From an uncultured Azospirillum sp. (GTDB taxonomy: Bacteria > Pseudomonadota > Alphaproteobacteria > RF32 > CAG-239), in NCBI GenBank assembly GCA_902489795.1, contig CABUBU010000014.1, forward strand, positions 1-43,551: a stretch of 43,551 bases of DNA, in the 5' to 3' direction. Positions within the stretch are counted from its first letter, which is position 1; each line of letters starts with the position of its first letter. The translations under genes were made by a program, and so were the position numbers. The notes under the pieces are model-generated. The model worked only from the letters and a program-made list of their open reading frames with translations. It was not told where the DNA came from and ran no database searches. Shown here piece after piece: positions 7,986 through 16,402 of the stretch.

Positions 7986-8837
7986 TTACGGCAGGTAAGC
8001 GACCGGATTGACGGCTTTTTTGCCGGCGCGGATTTCAAAATGCAGCTGCGGCGAGTTGACGCCGCCGGTGGCGCCGACGGTGGCGATCTTTTCGCCGCGG
8101 CGCACCTTTTGGCCTTTTTTGACCAGCAGACGGTCGTTGTGGGCATAGGCGGTGATCCAGCCGTCGTTATGGCGCACCAAGATCAGGTTGCCGAAGCCTT
8201 TCAGCTCGTTGCCGGCATAAGCGACGGTGCCGGCGTCCGCGGCTTTGACGGCAGTGCCGCGGGCAGCTTTGATGTTGATGCCGTCGTTGGCGCGGCCTTT
8301 GCCGATAGTGCCGAATTTTGACACGATGGTGCCCCGTACCGGCCACGAGAATTTACTGCTGCGTTTTTGGACGACCGTGTATGAACCGCGCGCCGGACGG
8401 GAGGTCGTTTTGCGTGGGGCGGCACGCGCCGTGTACTTGCGCTTCGGAGGGGGATTGGCGGTGGCTGATAAACTGCGCGCGCTGCCCGCCAGTATCACTT
8501 TCTGTCCCACCGCCAGCGTATAGGGGTAGGAAAGGTTGTTGATCCGTTTGAGGTCGGCGATGTTGGCGTTGTATTGGCGGGAAATGCTGTAAAGGGTGTC
8601 GCCGCGGGAAACAACGTGATAGGTGCTTGCGGGCAATCTTAAAACCTGTCCTACCTTAAGCGTGTAAGGCGGCTTGAGGCCGTTGGCGTCGATCAGGTCA
8701 CGCAGCGGCATGTCGTAGCGTTTGGAAATGCTGTAAAGGGTGTCGCCTTTCTCGACGGTGACCGTCTCCGGCGTGCCGAACAGAGAGGCGCATCCGGTCA
8801 GCCAGAGCAGCAGTATTCCTATCAGAGCCGTCCGCAA
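7986..8837 (-). CDS. nlpD: NlpD-like lipoprotein with two LysM and a degenerate M23 domain
   Basis: Envelope lipoprotein expected to activate cell-wall amidases at division. It has a signal peptide with lipobox LTGC (Cys16), two LysM peptidoglycan-binding repeats (about 26-70 and 72-116), a basic Pro-rich linker and a C-terminal LytM/M23 domain (about 165-283). The M23 metal site is degenerate: NDGINIK stands where active enzymes have HxGxD, while LHFEIR is kept. This is the known state of NlpD, an activator rather than a peptidase. The place upstream of yajC-secDF matches common alphaproteobacterial order. Escherichia coli NlpD has one LysM; two are seen here. Confidence 0.88.
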   Translation of the reverse strand: MRTALIGILLLWLTGCASLFGTPETVTVEKGDTLYSISKRYDMPLRDLIDANGLKPPYTLKVGQVLRLPASTYHVVSRGDTLYSISRQYNANIADLKRINNLSYPYTLAVGQKVILAGSARSLSATANPPPKRKYTARAAPRKTTSRPARGSYTVVQKRSSKFSWPVRGTIVSKFGTIGKGRANDGINIKAARGTAVKAADAGTVAYAGNELKGFGNLILVRHNDGWITAYAHNDRLLVKKGQKVRRGEKIATVGATGGVNSPQLHFEIRAGKKAVNPVAYLP

Positions 8838-8922
8838 TTTCGTTTCACCTCTTTAGCACATTTAAAACTGTGCTTATTGTAGCGGCAAGATGTTTAATTT
8901 TTCCTTTACTCTCAAATAGAAC

Positions 8923-8951
8923 TTGCAATTTGAGGCAAAAAAAAGTACATT
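8923..8951 (+). promoter_or_regulatory. Possible promoter of the SUF operon
   Basis: TTGCAA (8923-8928), 17-base spacer, TACATT (8946-8951). It gives a leader of about 65 bases that contains the hairpin at 8983-9000. No recognised iron or redox regulator site was seen with confidence. Confidence 0.45.
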
Positions 8952-8982
8952 GGCGGCAGATTGATTAAGGAAAAAAGAAGCT

Positions 8983-9000
8983 GGCGCGGATTGCCGCGCC
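8983..9000 (+). promoter_or_regulatory. GC-rich hairpin next to the sufB ribosome site
   Basis: Perfect 7-base stem (GGCGCGG at 8983-8989 with CCGCGCC at 8994-9000) and a 4-base loop, ending 3 bases before the AGGAG (9004-9008) of sufB. No T-run follows, so it is not a terminator; it could affect ribosome access or RNA stability. Confidence 0.45.
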
Positions 9001-9020
9001 GACAGGAGAAACAGAGAAAA

Positions 9021-10472
9021 ATGGCAAACAGCGAACGGCCGGAAATCATTGACGAAAGCGGCGACAAATACAAATACGGCTTTGTGACCGACATTGAGGC
9101 GGAAACCGCCCCGAAAGGGCTTAATGCCGATATTATCCGTCTGATTTCCGCCAAGAAGGGCGAACCTGAATGGCTGCTGGAAAGGCGTCTTAAGGCGTTT
9201 GAGTTCTGGCAGACGATGAAAGAGCCTTCCTGGGCAAAGCTTTCTTACGACAAGATTGATTATCAGGATCTGTATTACTACTCGGCGCCCAAGCGCAAAG
9301 CTGCGCCGAAAAGCCTGGACGAAGTCGACAAACAGCTGTTGGAAACATATGACAAGCTGGGCATTCCCCTGAAAGAGCAGGAAGCGCTGGCCGGCGTGGT
9401 CGCGGTCGACGCGGTGTTCGACAGCGTGTCGGTGGCCACCACCTACCGGGCCAAACTGGCGGAAAAGGGCATTATCTTCTGTTCGATTTCCGAGGCTGTC
9501 AAGGAACACCCCGAGCTGGTGAAGAAATATCTCGGTTCGGTGGTGCCCTATACCGACAACTTTTTTGCCTGCCTCAATTCGGCGGTGTTTACCGACGGTT
9601 CGTTCGTCTACATTCCCAAGGGCGTGCGCTGTCCGATGGAACTTTCCACCTATTTTCGCATCAACGCCAAAAACACCGGCCAGTTCGAGCGTACGCTGAT
9701 TATTGCCGACGAAGGCAGTTATGTTTCCTATCTGGAAGGCTGCACTGCGCCCCAGCGGGATGAAAACCAACTGCATGCGGCGATTGTCGAAATCGTGGTG
9801 CTGGACAACGCGGAAGTCAAATATTCGACCGTGCAGAACTGGTACCCGGGCGACAGGGACGGCAAGGGCGGCGTTTACAACTTCGTCACCAAGCGCGCGG
9901 CTTGCCGCGGCATTAATTCCAAAGTGTCGTGGACGCAGGTGGAAACCGGTTCGGCGGTCACTTGGAAATATCCGTCCTGCGTGTTGCAGGGGGACAATTC
10001 GGTCGGCGAGTTTTATTCGGTGGCGTTGACTAACAATCGCCAGCAGGCCGATACCGGCACCAAAATGATCCACATCGGCAAAAATACCACTTCCAAAATC
10101 ATTTCCAAGGGGATTTCCGCCGGTTTTTCCGACCAGACCTACCGCGGGCTGGTCAAAGTGGCGCCGACCGCCGCCAACGCCCGCAACTATTCGCAGTGCG
10201 ACAGCCTGCTGATCGGTTCGACCTGCGGTTCCCACACCATTCCCTATATCGAAAACCGCTGCCGCACCGCCACTCTTGAGCATGAGGCGACCACCTCGAA
10301 AATCAGCGACGAACAGCTCTTTTACTGCAAAAGCCGCGGCATTTCCGAAGAAGACGCGGTCAGCCTGATCGTTAATGGCTTCTGCAAGGAAGTGATGCAG
10401 CAGCTGCCGATGGAATTTGCGATTGAGGCGGCCAAGCTGATCAATATCAGTCTGGAAGGGAGCGTCGGCTGA
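9021..10472 (+). CDS. sufB: Fe-S cluster scaffold protein SufB
   Basis: Core subunit of the SufBCD scaffold that builds iron-sulfur clusters from sulfur delivered by SufS-SufE. 483 residues from the ATG at 9021 (AGGAG 12 bases upstream); the upstream TTG at 8961 is rejected because it would place the GC-rich hairpin and the ribosome site inside the coding region. The C-terminal signature is intact: QCDSLLIGSTCGSHTIPYIE, LEHEATTSKISDEQLFYCKS and the ending LEGSVG. It is the first gene of a packed operon and overlaps the next gene by one base (TGATG). Confidence 0.97.
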   Translation: MANSERPEIIDESGDKYKYGFVTDIEAETAPKGLNADIIRLISAKKGEPEWLLERRLKAFEFWQTMKEPSWAKLSYDKIDYQDLYYYSAPKRKAAPKSLDEVDKQLLETYDKLGIPLKEQEALAGVVAVDAVFDSVSVATTYRAKLAEKGIIFCSISEAVKEHPELVKKYLGSVVPYTDNFFACLNSAVFTDGSFVYIPKGVRCPMELSTYFRINAKNTGQFERTLIIADEGSYVSYLEGCTAPQRDENQLHAAIVEIVVLDNAEVKYSTVQNWYPGDRDGKGGVYNFVTKRAACRGINSKVSWTQVETGSAVTWKYPSCVLQGDNSVGEFYSVALTNNRQQADTGTKMIHIGKNTTSKIISKGISAGFSDQTYRGLVKVAPTAANARNYSQCDSLLIGSTCGSHTIPYIENRCRTATLEHEATTSKISDEQLFYCKSRGISEEDAVSLIVNGFCKEVMQQLPMEFAIEAAKLINISLEGSVG

Positions 10473-11479
10473 TGATATTGCTGAAACCGGACATGCCGTT
10501 CGCGGAATTGAAAGATAAAAAGCTGGTTTTTCTCGCCGGGCCGATTATGGGAGCTGAGAACTGGCAGGCGCGTGCCGCCGCCGATTTGGCTGATCTGGAC
10601 GTTTACGTTGCCGATCCGCGCCGCGAAAAGAGCGAAAATTTCGATTATGACCGTCAGGTCGGCTGGGAAAGCTTTTATCTGTCCCGCGCCGACGTCGTCA
10701 TGTTCTGGCTGCCGCTGGCGGCGGCGGAAGTCAAGGGCCGCAGCTATGCCCAGACTACCCGTTTCGAACTCGGCGAATGGCTGGGACGCACCGACTTCAA
10801 CCGTCGGCCGGGCAAAACCGTGGTCATCGGTATTGAGGAAGGCTTTGCCGGCAAAAGCTATCTCTGCAAACGCTGCGAAGGCACGCCGTGCACGGTGTTT
10901 GACACTTATGAGCAGACTTTGGCGGAAGTGCGCCGGCGCCTGCAAACGTCCGGCCGGGTGTTTTTCACTTCCGACACCCATTTCGGTTCGGAGCGGACGC
11001 GGGTGCTGTCGCGGCGGCCTTTTGCCTCGGTCGAAGAAATGAATTGGGCGCTGGTCGCCAACTGGAACCGGACGGTCGGGCCGCAAGATACCGTCTGGCA
11101 TCTGGGCGATTTCGGCGATTTGGCTTTTGCCGCCCATTTAAACGGCCGTATCCGGCTTGTGCTCGGTAATTACGAAGTTGACGCAATCAGGCAGAATCCG
11201 GCTTACCGGCAGGAACTGGAACAGACTTTTGTTTCCGTTGATCTGAGCCGGGTGATTCAAACCGCGGACGGCGAACCGCTGCACCTGTCGCACAAGCCTT
11301 CAGCCGCCGATCGGGAAATGTTCAATGCTTTCGGCCACATTCACGGCCGACAGAAATGCAAGCGCTTCGGCCTTGATGTCGGTGTCGACAGCAATCATTT
11401 TGCACCGCTTTCGGAAGAAGACCTGCTGTTTTTCAAAAGAGCTGTTGACAGCGGATATGATGAAGAAGTTTTTTGTTGA
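10472..11479 (+). CDS. Fusion: nucleoside 2-deoxyribosyltransferase-like domain + metallophosphoesterase
   Basis: 335 residues in two domains. Residues 17-158 carry FLAGPIMGAENWQARA, ADPRR, the VGWESFYLSRADVVMFWLP stretch and FELGEW, the pattern of nucleoside 2-deoxyribosyltransferase-like proteins, which handle deoxynucleosides. Residues 163-320 are a calcineurin-type phosphoesterase: SDTHFG (167-172), HLGDFGD (210-216), GNYE (232-235), LSHKP (His274) and GHIHG (288-292). The usual GNH reads GNY, so the active-site His may be absent. Single uninterrupted frame; TGATG overlap with sufB and 11 bases to the next gene. A role in nucleotide salvage or cleanup is an inference; the link with Fe-S assembly is unexplained. 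Confidence 0.8.
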   Translation: MILLKPDMPFAELKDKKLVFLAGPIMGAENWQARAAADLADLDVYVADPRREKSENFDYDRQVGWESFYLSRADVVMFWLPLAAAEVKGRSYAQTTRFELGEWLGRTDFNRRPGKTVVIGIEEGFAGKSYLCKRCEGTPCTVFDTYEQTLAEVRRRLQTSGRVFFTSDTHFGSERTRVLSRRPFASVEEMNWALVANWNRTVGPQDTVWHLGDFGDLAFAAHLNGRIRLVLGNYEVDAIRQNPAYRQELEQTFVSVDLSRVIQTADGEPLHLSHKPSAADREMFNAFGHIHGRQKCKRFGLDVGVDSNHFAPLSEEDLLFFKRAVDSGYDEEVFC

Positions 11480-11490
11480 GGATGGAGAAA

Positions 11491-11796
11491 ATGACGGAAA
11501 AGGATTTGTACGAACGGGCCTTGCGGGTCTGGGGCAAACAGCCGCAGATGCTGCAGGCGATTGAGGAAATGTCGGAACTGACCAAGGAAATTCTGAAAAA
11601 CGTTGCCCGCGGCAAAGACAACCTGAACGAACTGATCGAAGAAACGGCGGACGTTGAAATCATGCTCGGCCAGCTGAAATGCTGCTACGGCATCGAGCGT
11701 CGGGTGGCCGACTACAAAAGCGGCAAGCTGAAAATGATTGAACAACGCCTGGACGAGTGGGAAGAAAAAGCGAAAGAGGAAGAAAAGACAAAATGA
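11491..11796 (+). CDS. MazG-like nucleoside triphosphate pyrophosphohydrolase
   Basis: 101 residues from the ATG at 11491 (GAGGA overlapping the stop of the previous gene, 8-base spacing). It shows the all-alpha MazG pattern with acidic metal-binding helices: QAIEEMSELTKEI (EExxE) and NELIEETADVEIML (ExxxD). The single-domain size fits the small MazG-like/phage-type group that hydrolyses (d)NTPs to monophosphates. It overlaps sufC by the ATGA arrangement, so it is translated with it. Together with the preceding fusion gene it forms a nucleotide-handling pair inside the SUF operon. Confidence 0.8.
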   Translation: MTEKDLYERALRVWGKQPQMLQAIEEMSELTKEILKNVARGKDNLNELIEETADVEIMLGQLKCCYGIERRVADYKSGKLKMIEQRLDEWEEKAKEEEKTK

Positions 11797-12551
11797 GCAC
11801 ACCTTTACTGGAAATTGAGGATCTGCACGCCCGCGTGGCCGGCAGGGAAATCATCAAGGGCTTCAACCTGACGATCAACGAGGGCGAGGTCCACGCGATT
11901 ATGGGGCCGAACGGCGCCGGCAAGTCGACGTTGTCCTATCTTTTGAGCGGCAAACCGGGATATGAGGTTATTTCCGGCACGGTCAGGTTCCGCGGCCGCG
12001 ATCTTTTGGCGATGCCGGCCGAAGACCGCGCCCGCGAAGGCGTTTTCCTGATTATGCAGTATCCGGTGGAAATTCCCGGCGTGCCGGTCACCAGTTTTCT
12101 GAAACATGCCGTCAACGCCGTGCGCAAATATCATAACCAACCGGAACTCGATACCATGGAGTTTATCAAAATGGTGCGCGAAGAAGGGCGCAAACTGGGC
12201 ATTGACGCCGAGATGCTCAAGCGTCCGGTCAACGTCGGCTTTTCCGGCGGAGAGAAAAAACGGCTGGAAATTTTGCAGATGGCGGTCTTAAAACCGCAGC
12301 TGGCGATTTTGGACGAAGCCGATTCGGGACTTGATATCGACGCCCTGAAAGTAGTGGCCGAAGGGGTCAATGCTCTTCGTGACGGCCGCCGTTCGCTGCT
12401 CGTCATCACGCATTACCAGCGGTTGCTTAACTACATCGTGCCCGATTTCGTTCACGTGTTTGCCAACGGGCACATCGTTAAATCCGGCGACAAAAATCTG
12501 GCACTGGAGCTGGAAGAAAAAGGTTATGCCGAATTTGTGAAAGAAAAGTAA
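11793..12551 (+). CDS. sufC: Fe-S assembly ATPase SufC
   Basis: ABC-type ATPase of the SufBCD complex. 252 residues from ATG 11793 (ATGA overlap with the MazG-like gene); the longer frame from 11757 is rejected because it would run through the end of that gene. Walker A GPNGAGKST (38-46), signature SGGEKKR (151-157), Walker B LAILDEADSGLD (170-181) and the H-loop His207 are all present. The typical SufC insertion EADSGLDIDAL is intact. It is followed by sufD after one base. Confidence 0.97.
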   Translation: MSTPLLEIEDLHARVAGREIIKGFNLTINEGEVHAIMGPNGAGKSTLSYLLSGKPGYEVISGTVRFRGRDLLAMPAEDRAREGVFLIMQYPVEIPGVPVTSFLKHAVNAVRKYHNQPELDTMEFIKMVREEGRKLGIDAEMLKRPVNVGFSGGEKKRLEILQMAVLKPQLAILDEADSGLDIDALKVVAEGVNALRDGRRSLLVITHYQRLLNYIVPDFVHVFANGHIVKSGDKNLALELEEKGYAEFVKEK

Positions 12552-12552
12552 G

Positions 12553-13941
12553 ATGGCGGAACTGATACGGGAAACAGAATTGTTCGGCACCGACATTCCC
12601 CGGCTGGAAGGCCTGCGGGAAAAGGGACGGGCGGCTTTCCGGCTGCCGACGCCGAAGACCGAGGCCTGGAAGTATACCCGGCTGCATGTGCTGAAAAACG
12701 GCGATTTCGTGCCGCCGGCGTCAAAGTTTCTGGCCGAGCTGTCCGGCGAAGACGGGGACAGCTGCGGCTGCTCCGGCTGTCATGACGACGGCTGTTGCGG
12801 CCGGGAAACGGAACATCATTGTTGCGGGGAAAGCTGCGGCTGCGAAAAAGACGACGGCAAAGATACCGGACACTGCCGCTGCGGACATTGTCACGGCAAC
12901 CGTCCGGAACTGCCGTTTGCAGCCTATCCGCTGCATTTTGACAACGGACAGTTTGTGCCGGTATACCCGGCGCTGCCGCGGGGGGTGGAAGTGATGACCC
13001 TGATGGAGGCTTTTGTCAGCGGCGAAGAAAATCATCTGCTCGGCAAATATATTGATTTGAAACAGTATCCTTTTGCCGCGCTCAACACCGCCTATCTGGA
13101 AGAAGGATTGTTTATTCGCGTCGGCCGCGGCGTCCGCCTTTCCCGGCCGCTGGCCTTGGTTTTCCATACCGACGGCGGCACGCTTTGCCGGCTGGCAAAC
13201 GTTCGTAACCTGATTGTGCTGGAAGAAGGTGCTGTCGTCGAGTTGCTGGAATATTACTGCTATGACGGTGCGCCGAAGTCCTGCTATTTCAACAATATCG
13301 TCAACGAAATTTATCTCGATGCGGGAGCGGAACTTAATCAGTATAAATTTCAGAACGAGGCCTGCAAGGCCGCGCATATCGCTTTTAACGCCGTGCGGAT
13401 TAAAAGAAACGGCGTTTATAACGGCTTCTGTCTGCAAAAGGGCGCAGACCTCGGTCGTAACGAAACCCGTGTGCAGCTGCTGGAAGAAGAGGCCAGGGCG
13501 GAAGTGAATGCTGCTTATCTGATGAACGGCTGGGCCACGCTGGATACCACCACCGACATTGAACATCTGGCGGAAAAGACCTATTCTTCGCAGCTGATCA
13601 AAGGCGTGGTCGGCGGCGAGGCCAAAGGCGTCTTTCAGGGGAAAATCCGGATTGCGCCGAACGCGCAGAAAACCGAAGGCCGGCAGCTGCACAAGGCGCT
13701 GCTTTTAAGCGATACAGCGGAAATAGACGTCAAGCCCGAACTGGAAATTTACGCCGACGATGTCAAATGTTCGCACGGCGCGGCCAGCGGCGAGCTGGAT
13801 CAGGAACAGTTGTTTTATCTCCGCTCGCGCGGCATCGGCGAAGAAGAAGCGCGACAAATACTGATCGATGCTTACCTGACCGACGCGATTGCCCGGGTTG
13901 GCAATCCGGAAATCCGCGACTGGCTGCGCGGGCAGATTTGA
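12553..13941 (+). CDS. sufD: Fe-S scaffold protein SufD with a Cys/His-rich insert
   Basis: 462-residue partner of SufB. The N-terminal EAWKYT motif (about 37-42) and the C-terminal signature (LEIYADDVKCSHGAASGELD and EQLFYLRSRGI) are typical. Between them, residues 71-114 form an insert with 12 Cys and 6 His, including CGCSGC, HDDGCC, EHHCC, CGC and CRCGHCH. It sits between the N-terminal helical part and the point where the beta-helix begins (LHFDNGQFVPVYP). Escherichia coli SufD has no such segment. The frame is continuous, so it is part of the protein. Metal binding is an inference from composition. Confidence 0.95.
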   Translation: MAELIRETELFGTDIPRLEGLREKGRAAFRLPTPKTEAWKYTRLHVLKNGDFVPPASKFLAELSGEDGDSCGCSGCHDDGCCGRETEHHCCGESCGCEKDDGKDTGHCRCGHCHGNRPELPFAAYPLHFDNGQFVPVYPALPRGVEVMTLMEAFVSGEENHLLGKYIDLKQYPFAALNTAYLEEGLFIRVGRGVRLSRPLALVFHTDGGTLCRLANVRNLIVLEEGAVVELLEYYCYDGAPKSCYFNNIVNEIYLDAGAELNQYKFQNEACKAAHIAFNAVRIKRNGVYNGFCLQKGADLGRNETRVQLLEEEARAEVNAAYLMNGWATLDTTTDIEHLAEKTYSSQLIKGVVGGEAKGVFQGKIRIAPNAQKTEGRQLHKALLLSDTAEIDVKPELEIYADDVKCSHGAASGELDQEQLFYLRSRGIGEEEARQILIDAYLTDAIARVGNPEIRDWLRGQI

Positions 13942-13949
13942 GAGGAAAA

Positions 13950-14732
13950 ATGAAGGTAACGATTCGCAATTCCCGCGGCGAAAGAATTGTTGCCGCGGTC
14001 GAACGGTCGGAAACCCCCGTGTGTGGCCGGTTGGCCTTTGTCCAGCACGGCTTGAGCGGGCACAAGGGGCAGGTGATGGTGCGCCGTCCGGTGAAAGCCT
14101 TTCTCGACAATGGCTTTACCGTCGTTACCTTCGATTCTCGCCATTCTTTCGGCGAAAGCGACGGCAGTCTGGAGTTTGCCACCCTGAGTTCTTTCGTCGA
14201 GGATCTCAAAACCGTCGTCGACTGGGCGGCGGGCGAGGATTTTTTTTGCGAACCGTTTGCCTTAAGCGGCCATTCTCTGGGCGGCGGCAGCGTGCTGAGG
14301 TTTGCTGAGGAATGTCCCGAAAGGGTGAACCTGTTGGTGCCGGTGGCGGCCATGGTCGGGGGCAAATATTTTATTCGCTCGAGACTGCTGAACGAACACG
14401 ACAGCTACCGCAAGTGGCAGCGCGAAGGCCGCCTGTACCGGGAGAACAAAAATCATCCGGAACTAAACGGCTGGCTGTCTTTTGACGTTGTGCGCGACAT
14501 GCTGCGCTACGATCTGGTGCGAGACGCCGGCAGCATCCGCTGTCCGACGCTGCTGGTTACCGGCGACCGGGATCCGTCGTCGACGGTTTATAACAATGAC
14601 AAACTGTTTGAACATTTACAATGTGCCAAACGGCTGACTGTTTTAAAAGAATGCGGACATTTGTACGAAAGCGGGCAAAACGCCGAAGACCTGTACCGAA
14701 CTGTTCGCGGCTGGGTGAAAGAAAATGTATGA
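13950..14732 (+). CDS. Alpha/beta hydrolase (serine esterase/acylaminopeptidase-like)
   Basis: 260 residues from ATG 13950 (AGAGG ribosome site just after the sufD stop). The fold pattern is complete: oxyanion HG in FVQHGLSGH, nucleophile elbow GHSLGGG, acid in TGDRDPSS and His in CGHLYES. Cytosolic, no signal peptide. Substrate unknown. It lies between sufD and sufS and overlaps sufS by 8 bases, so it is translated as part of the SUF operon. Such hydrolases are not core Fe-S factors. Confidence 0.85.
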   Translation: MKVTIRNSRGERIVAAVERSETPVCGRLAFVQHGLSGHKGQVMVRRPVKAFLDNGFTVVTFDSRHSFGESDGSLEFATLSSFVEDLKTVVDWAAGEDFFCEPFALSGHSLGGGSVLRFAEECPERVNLLVPVAAMVGGKYFIRSRLLNEHDSYRKWQREGRLYRENKNHPELNGWLSFDVVRDMLRYDLVRDAGSIRCPTLLVTGDRDPSSTVYNNDKLFEHLQCAKRLTVLKECGHLYESGQNAEDLYRTVRGWVKENV

Positions 14733-15936
14733 CGTTTATGAAATAAGAAAAGATTTTCCCGAGCTGGCACTTACCGTTAACGGCCGGCCGAACACCTATC
14801 TCGACACCGCCGCCTCGGCCTTGAAACCGGAAGCTGTGGTTGAAAAGATGATGTCTTTTTACCGGATGCACTATTCCAACGTTCACCGCGGTGCCTATTA
14901 CCTTTCCGAGCAGGCGACGGCGGAATACGAAAAGGCGCGCGAGACAGTCGCCCGCTTTGTCAATGCCGAGAGCCGGGAAATCGTGTTTACCCGTTCGGCG
15001 ACAGAAAGCGTCAATCTCGCAGCCGCCAGCTGGGGTATGCACAACTTAAGGCCGGGCGATGAAATTCTGCTTTCCGAAGCCGAACACCATGCCAATCTGG
15101 TGCCTTGGCAGATGGTGCGCGACCAAACCGGCTGCACTTTGAATTTCTTTGCCGTGAACGACGACGGCAGCTTTAACCCGGAAAATTTTTACCGGGCGCT
15201 GACGCCGCGGACGAAACTGGTGGGAGTGGCCGGCATTTCCAACGTACTGGGAACGGTTTTCCCGGTCAGGGAAATTACCGCCGCCGCGCATGCAAACGGC
15301 GCGTTGTGTCTGGTTGACGCCTGCCAGTCGGTGGTTCATCAGAAAATTGACGTTAAAGACATCGGCTGTGATTTTCTGGCCTTTTCCGGCCACAAAACTT
15401 ACGGTCCGACCGGCATCGGGGTTTTGTACGGTCGTTACGAACTGCTGGCTGCCATGCCGCCGTATCAGACCGGCGGTGACATGGTCAAAAGCGTGACGCT
15501 GCAGCATACCGAATTTGCCGAACCGCCGGCGCGTTTTGAGGCCGGAACGCCGGCTATTGCCGAGGCGGTGGGGCTGGGCGCGGCGCTGGAATATATGAGC
15601 CGGCTGGGAATGGAAAACATTGCCGCCCACGAAAAAGCGCTGATGGATTATGCGCTGACGCGTCTGGCGGAAATTCCCGAACTGAAGGTCGTCGGCACCG
15701 CGCCGGACAAAGGCAGTGTTATTGCTTTTGCGCTGGGAAACATCCATCCGCAGGACGTGGCCTTTGTTCTCGACAAAGAAGGGGTGGCGATCCGCACCGG
15801 TCACCATTGCGCCGAACCGATCGTCAACCGCATGGGCTACACCTCGCTGGCTCGCGCGTCGTTCGGGCTTTATACGACCAAGGAGGATGTCGATCGGTTT
15901 GTTGCCGCCTTAAACAAGGCAAAGAGTTTTTTTTAA
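14725..15936 (+). CDS. sufS: Cysteine desulfurase SufS
   Basis: PLP enzyme that removes sulfur from cysteine and passes it through SufE to SufB. 403 residues. PLP-binding Lys224 in SGHKTYGPTGIG and catalytic Cys362 in RTGHHCAEP match the class II (SufS) layout with the short active-site loop. N-terminal YLDTAASALKP and VHRGAYYLS are typical. Overlaps the hydrolase gene by 8 bases. Confidence 0.96.
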   Translation: MYDVYEIRKDFPELALTVNGRPNTYLDTAASALKPEAVVEKMMSFYRMHYSNVHRGAYYLSEQATAEYEKARETVARFVNAESREIVFTRSATESVNLAAASWGMHNLRPGDEILLSEAEHHANLVPWQMVRDQTGCTLNFFAVNDDGSFNPENFYRALTPRTKLVGVAGISNVLGTVFPVREITAAAHANGALCLVDACQSVVHQKIDVKDIGCDFLAFSGHKTYGPTGIGVLYGRYELLAAMPPYQTGGDMVKSVTLQHTEFAEPPARFEAGTPAIAEAVGLGAALEYMSRLGMENIAAHEKALMDYALTRLAEIPELKVVGTAPDKGSVIAFALGNIHPQDVAFVLDKEGVAIRTGHHCAEPIVNRMGYTSLARASFGLYTTKEDVDRFVAALNKAKSFF

Positions 15937-15967
15937 GAGTTTTTTTTGGGAAGAAGGATAACGGAAA

Positions 15968-16399
15968 ATGAGCGAAAACGATCAGGATATGCTGGACGAA
16001 GACAAGGAAGCCGAACTGTTGCAGGCACTGGCGGCTCAGGCGCCGGCGGAAGAATATGTTGCCACCTCCGGCGAAGCCCTGCCGGAAGGCGCGTTGCTGG
16101 CTGCCCGCGATGACATTGTCGATGCGCTCAAAACCGTCAGCGATCCGGAAATTCCGATCAACATCTACGATATGGGCTTTATCTATGACATCAGGCAGCT
16201 GAACAACGGCAACGTGGAAATAGACATGACCCTGACCGCGCCGACCTGTCCGGTGGCGGGCATTCTGCCGCAGCAGGCGGCGGATGCGGTGGCGGCTCTG
16301 TGCGGCACCGGGCAGGTAACGGTCAAAGTGGTGTGGGAACCGGCCTGGACGCCGGACAAAATGAGTGACGACGCCAAAGCCGTTCTTGAAATGTTTTAG
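15968..16399 (+). CDS. sufT: Fe-S assembly protein SufT (DUF59/MIP18 family)
   Basis: 143 residues: an acidic, Ala-rich N-terminal extension of about 45 residues, then a DUF59 domain with DALKTVSDPEIPINIYDMGF and the conserved Cys motif TLTAPTCPVAG. This family acts in Fe-S cluster maturation or delivery. It ends the SUF operon, 31 bases after sufS. The stop is only 3 bases from the stop of the convergent lipoprotein gene, with no room for a terminator. Confidence 0.9.
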   Translation: MSENDQDMLDEDKEAELLQALAAQAPAEEYVATSGEALPEGALLAARDDIVDALKTVSDPEIPINIYDMGFIYDIRQLNNGNVEIDMTLTAPTCPVAGILPQQAADAVAALCGTGQVTVKVVWEPAWTPDKMSDDAKAVLEMF

Positions 16400-16402
16400 C
16401 TT

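Noticed and set aside
7986..8837. Loss of the catalytic metal site in the M23 domain as a novelty
   Set aside because: A degenerate LytM site is the normal state of NlpD-type amidase activators.
8874..10283. 469-codon open frame antisense to sufB
   Set aside because: It is a shadow: the sense strand encodes a complete SufB with all motifs, and the antisense protein is an unnatural mix rich in Arg, His, Gly and Phe.
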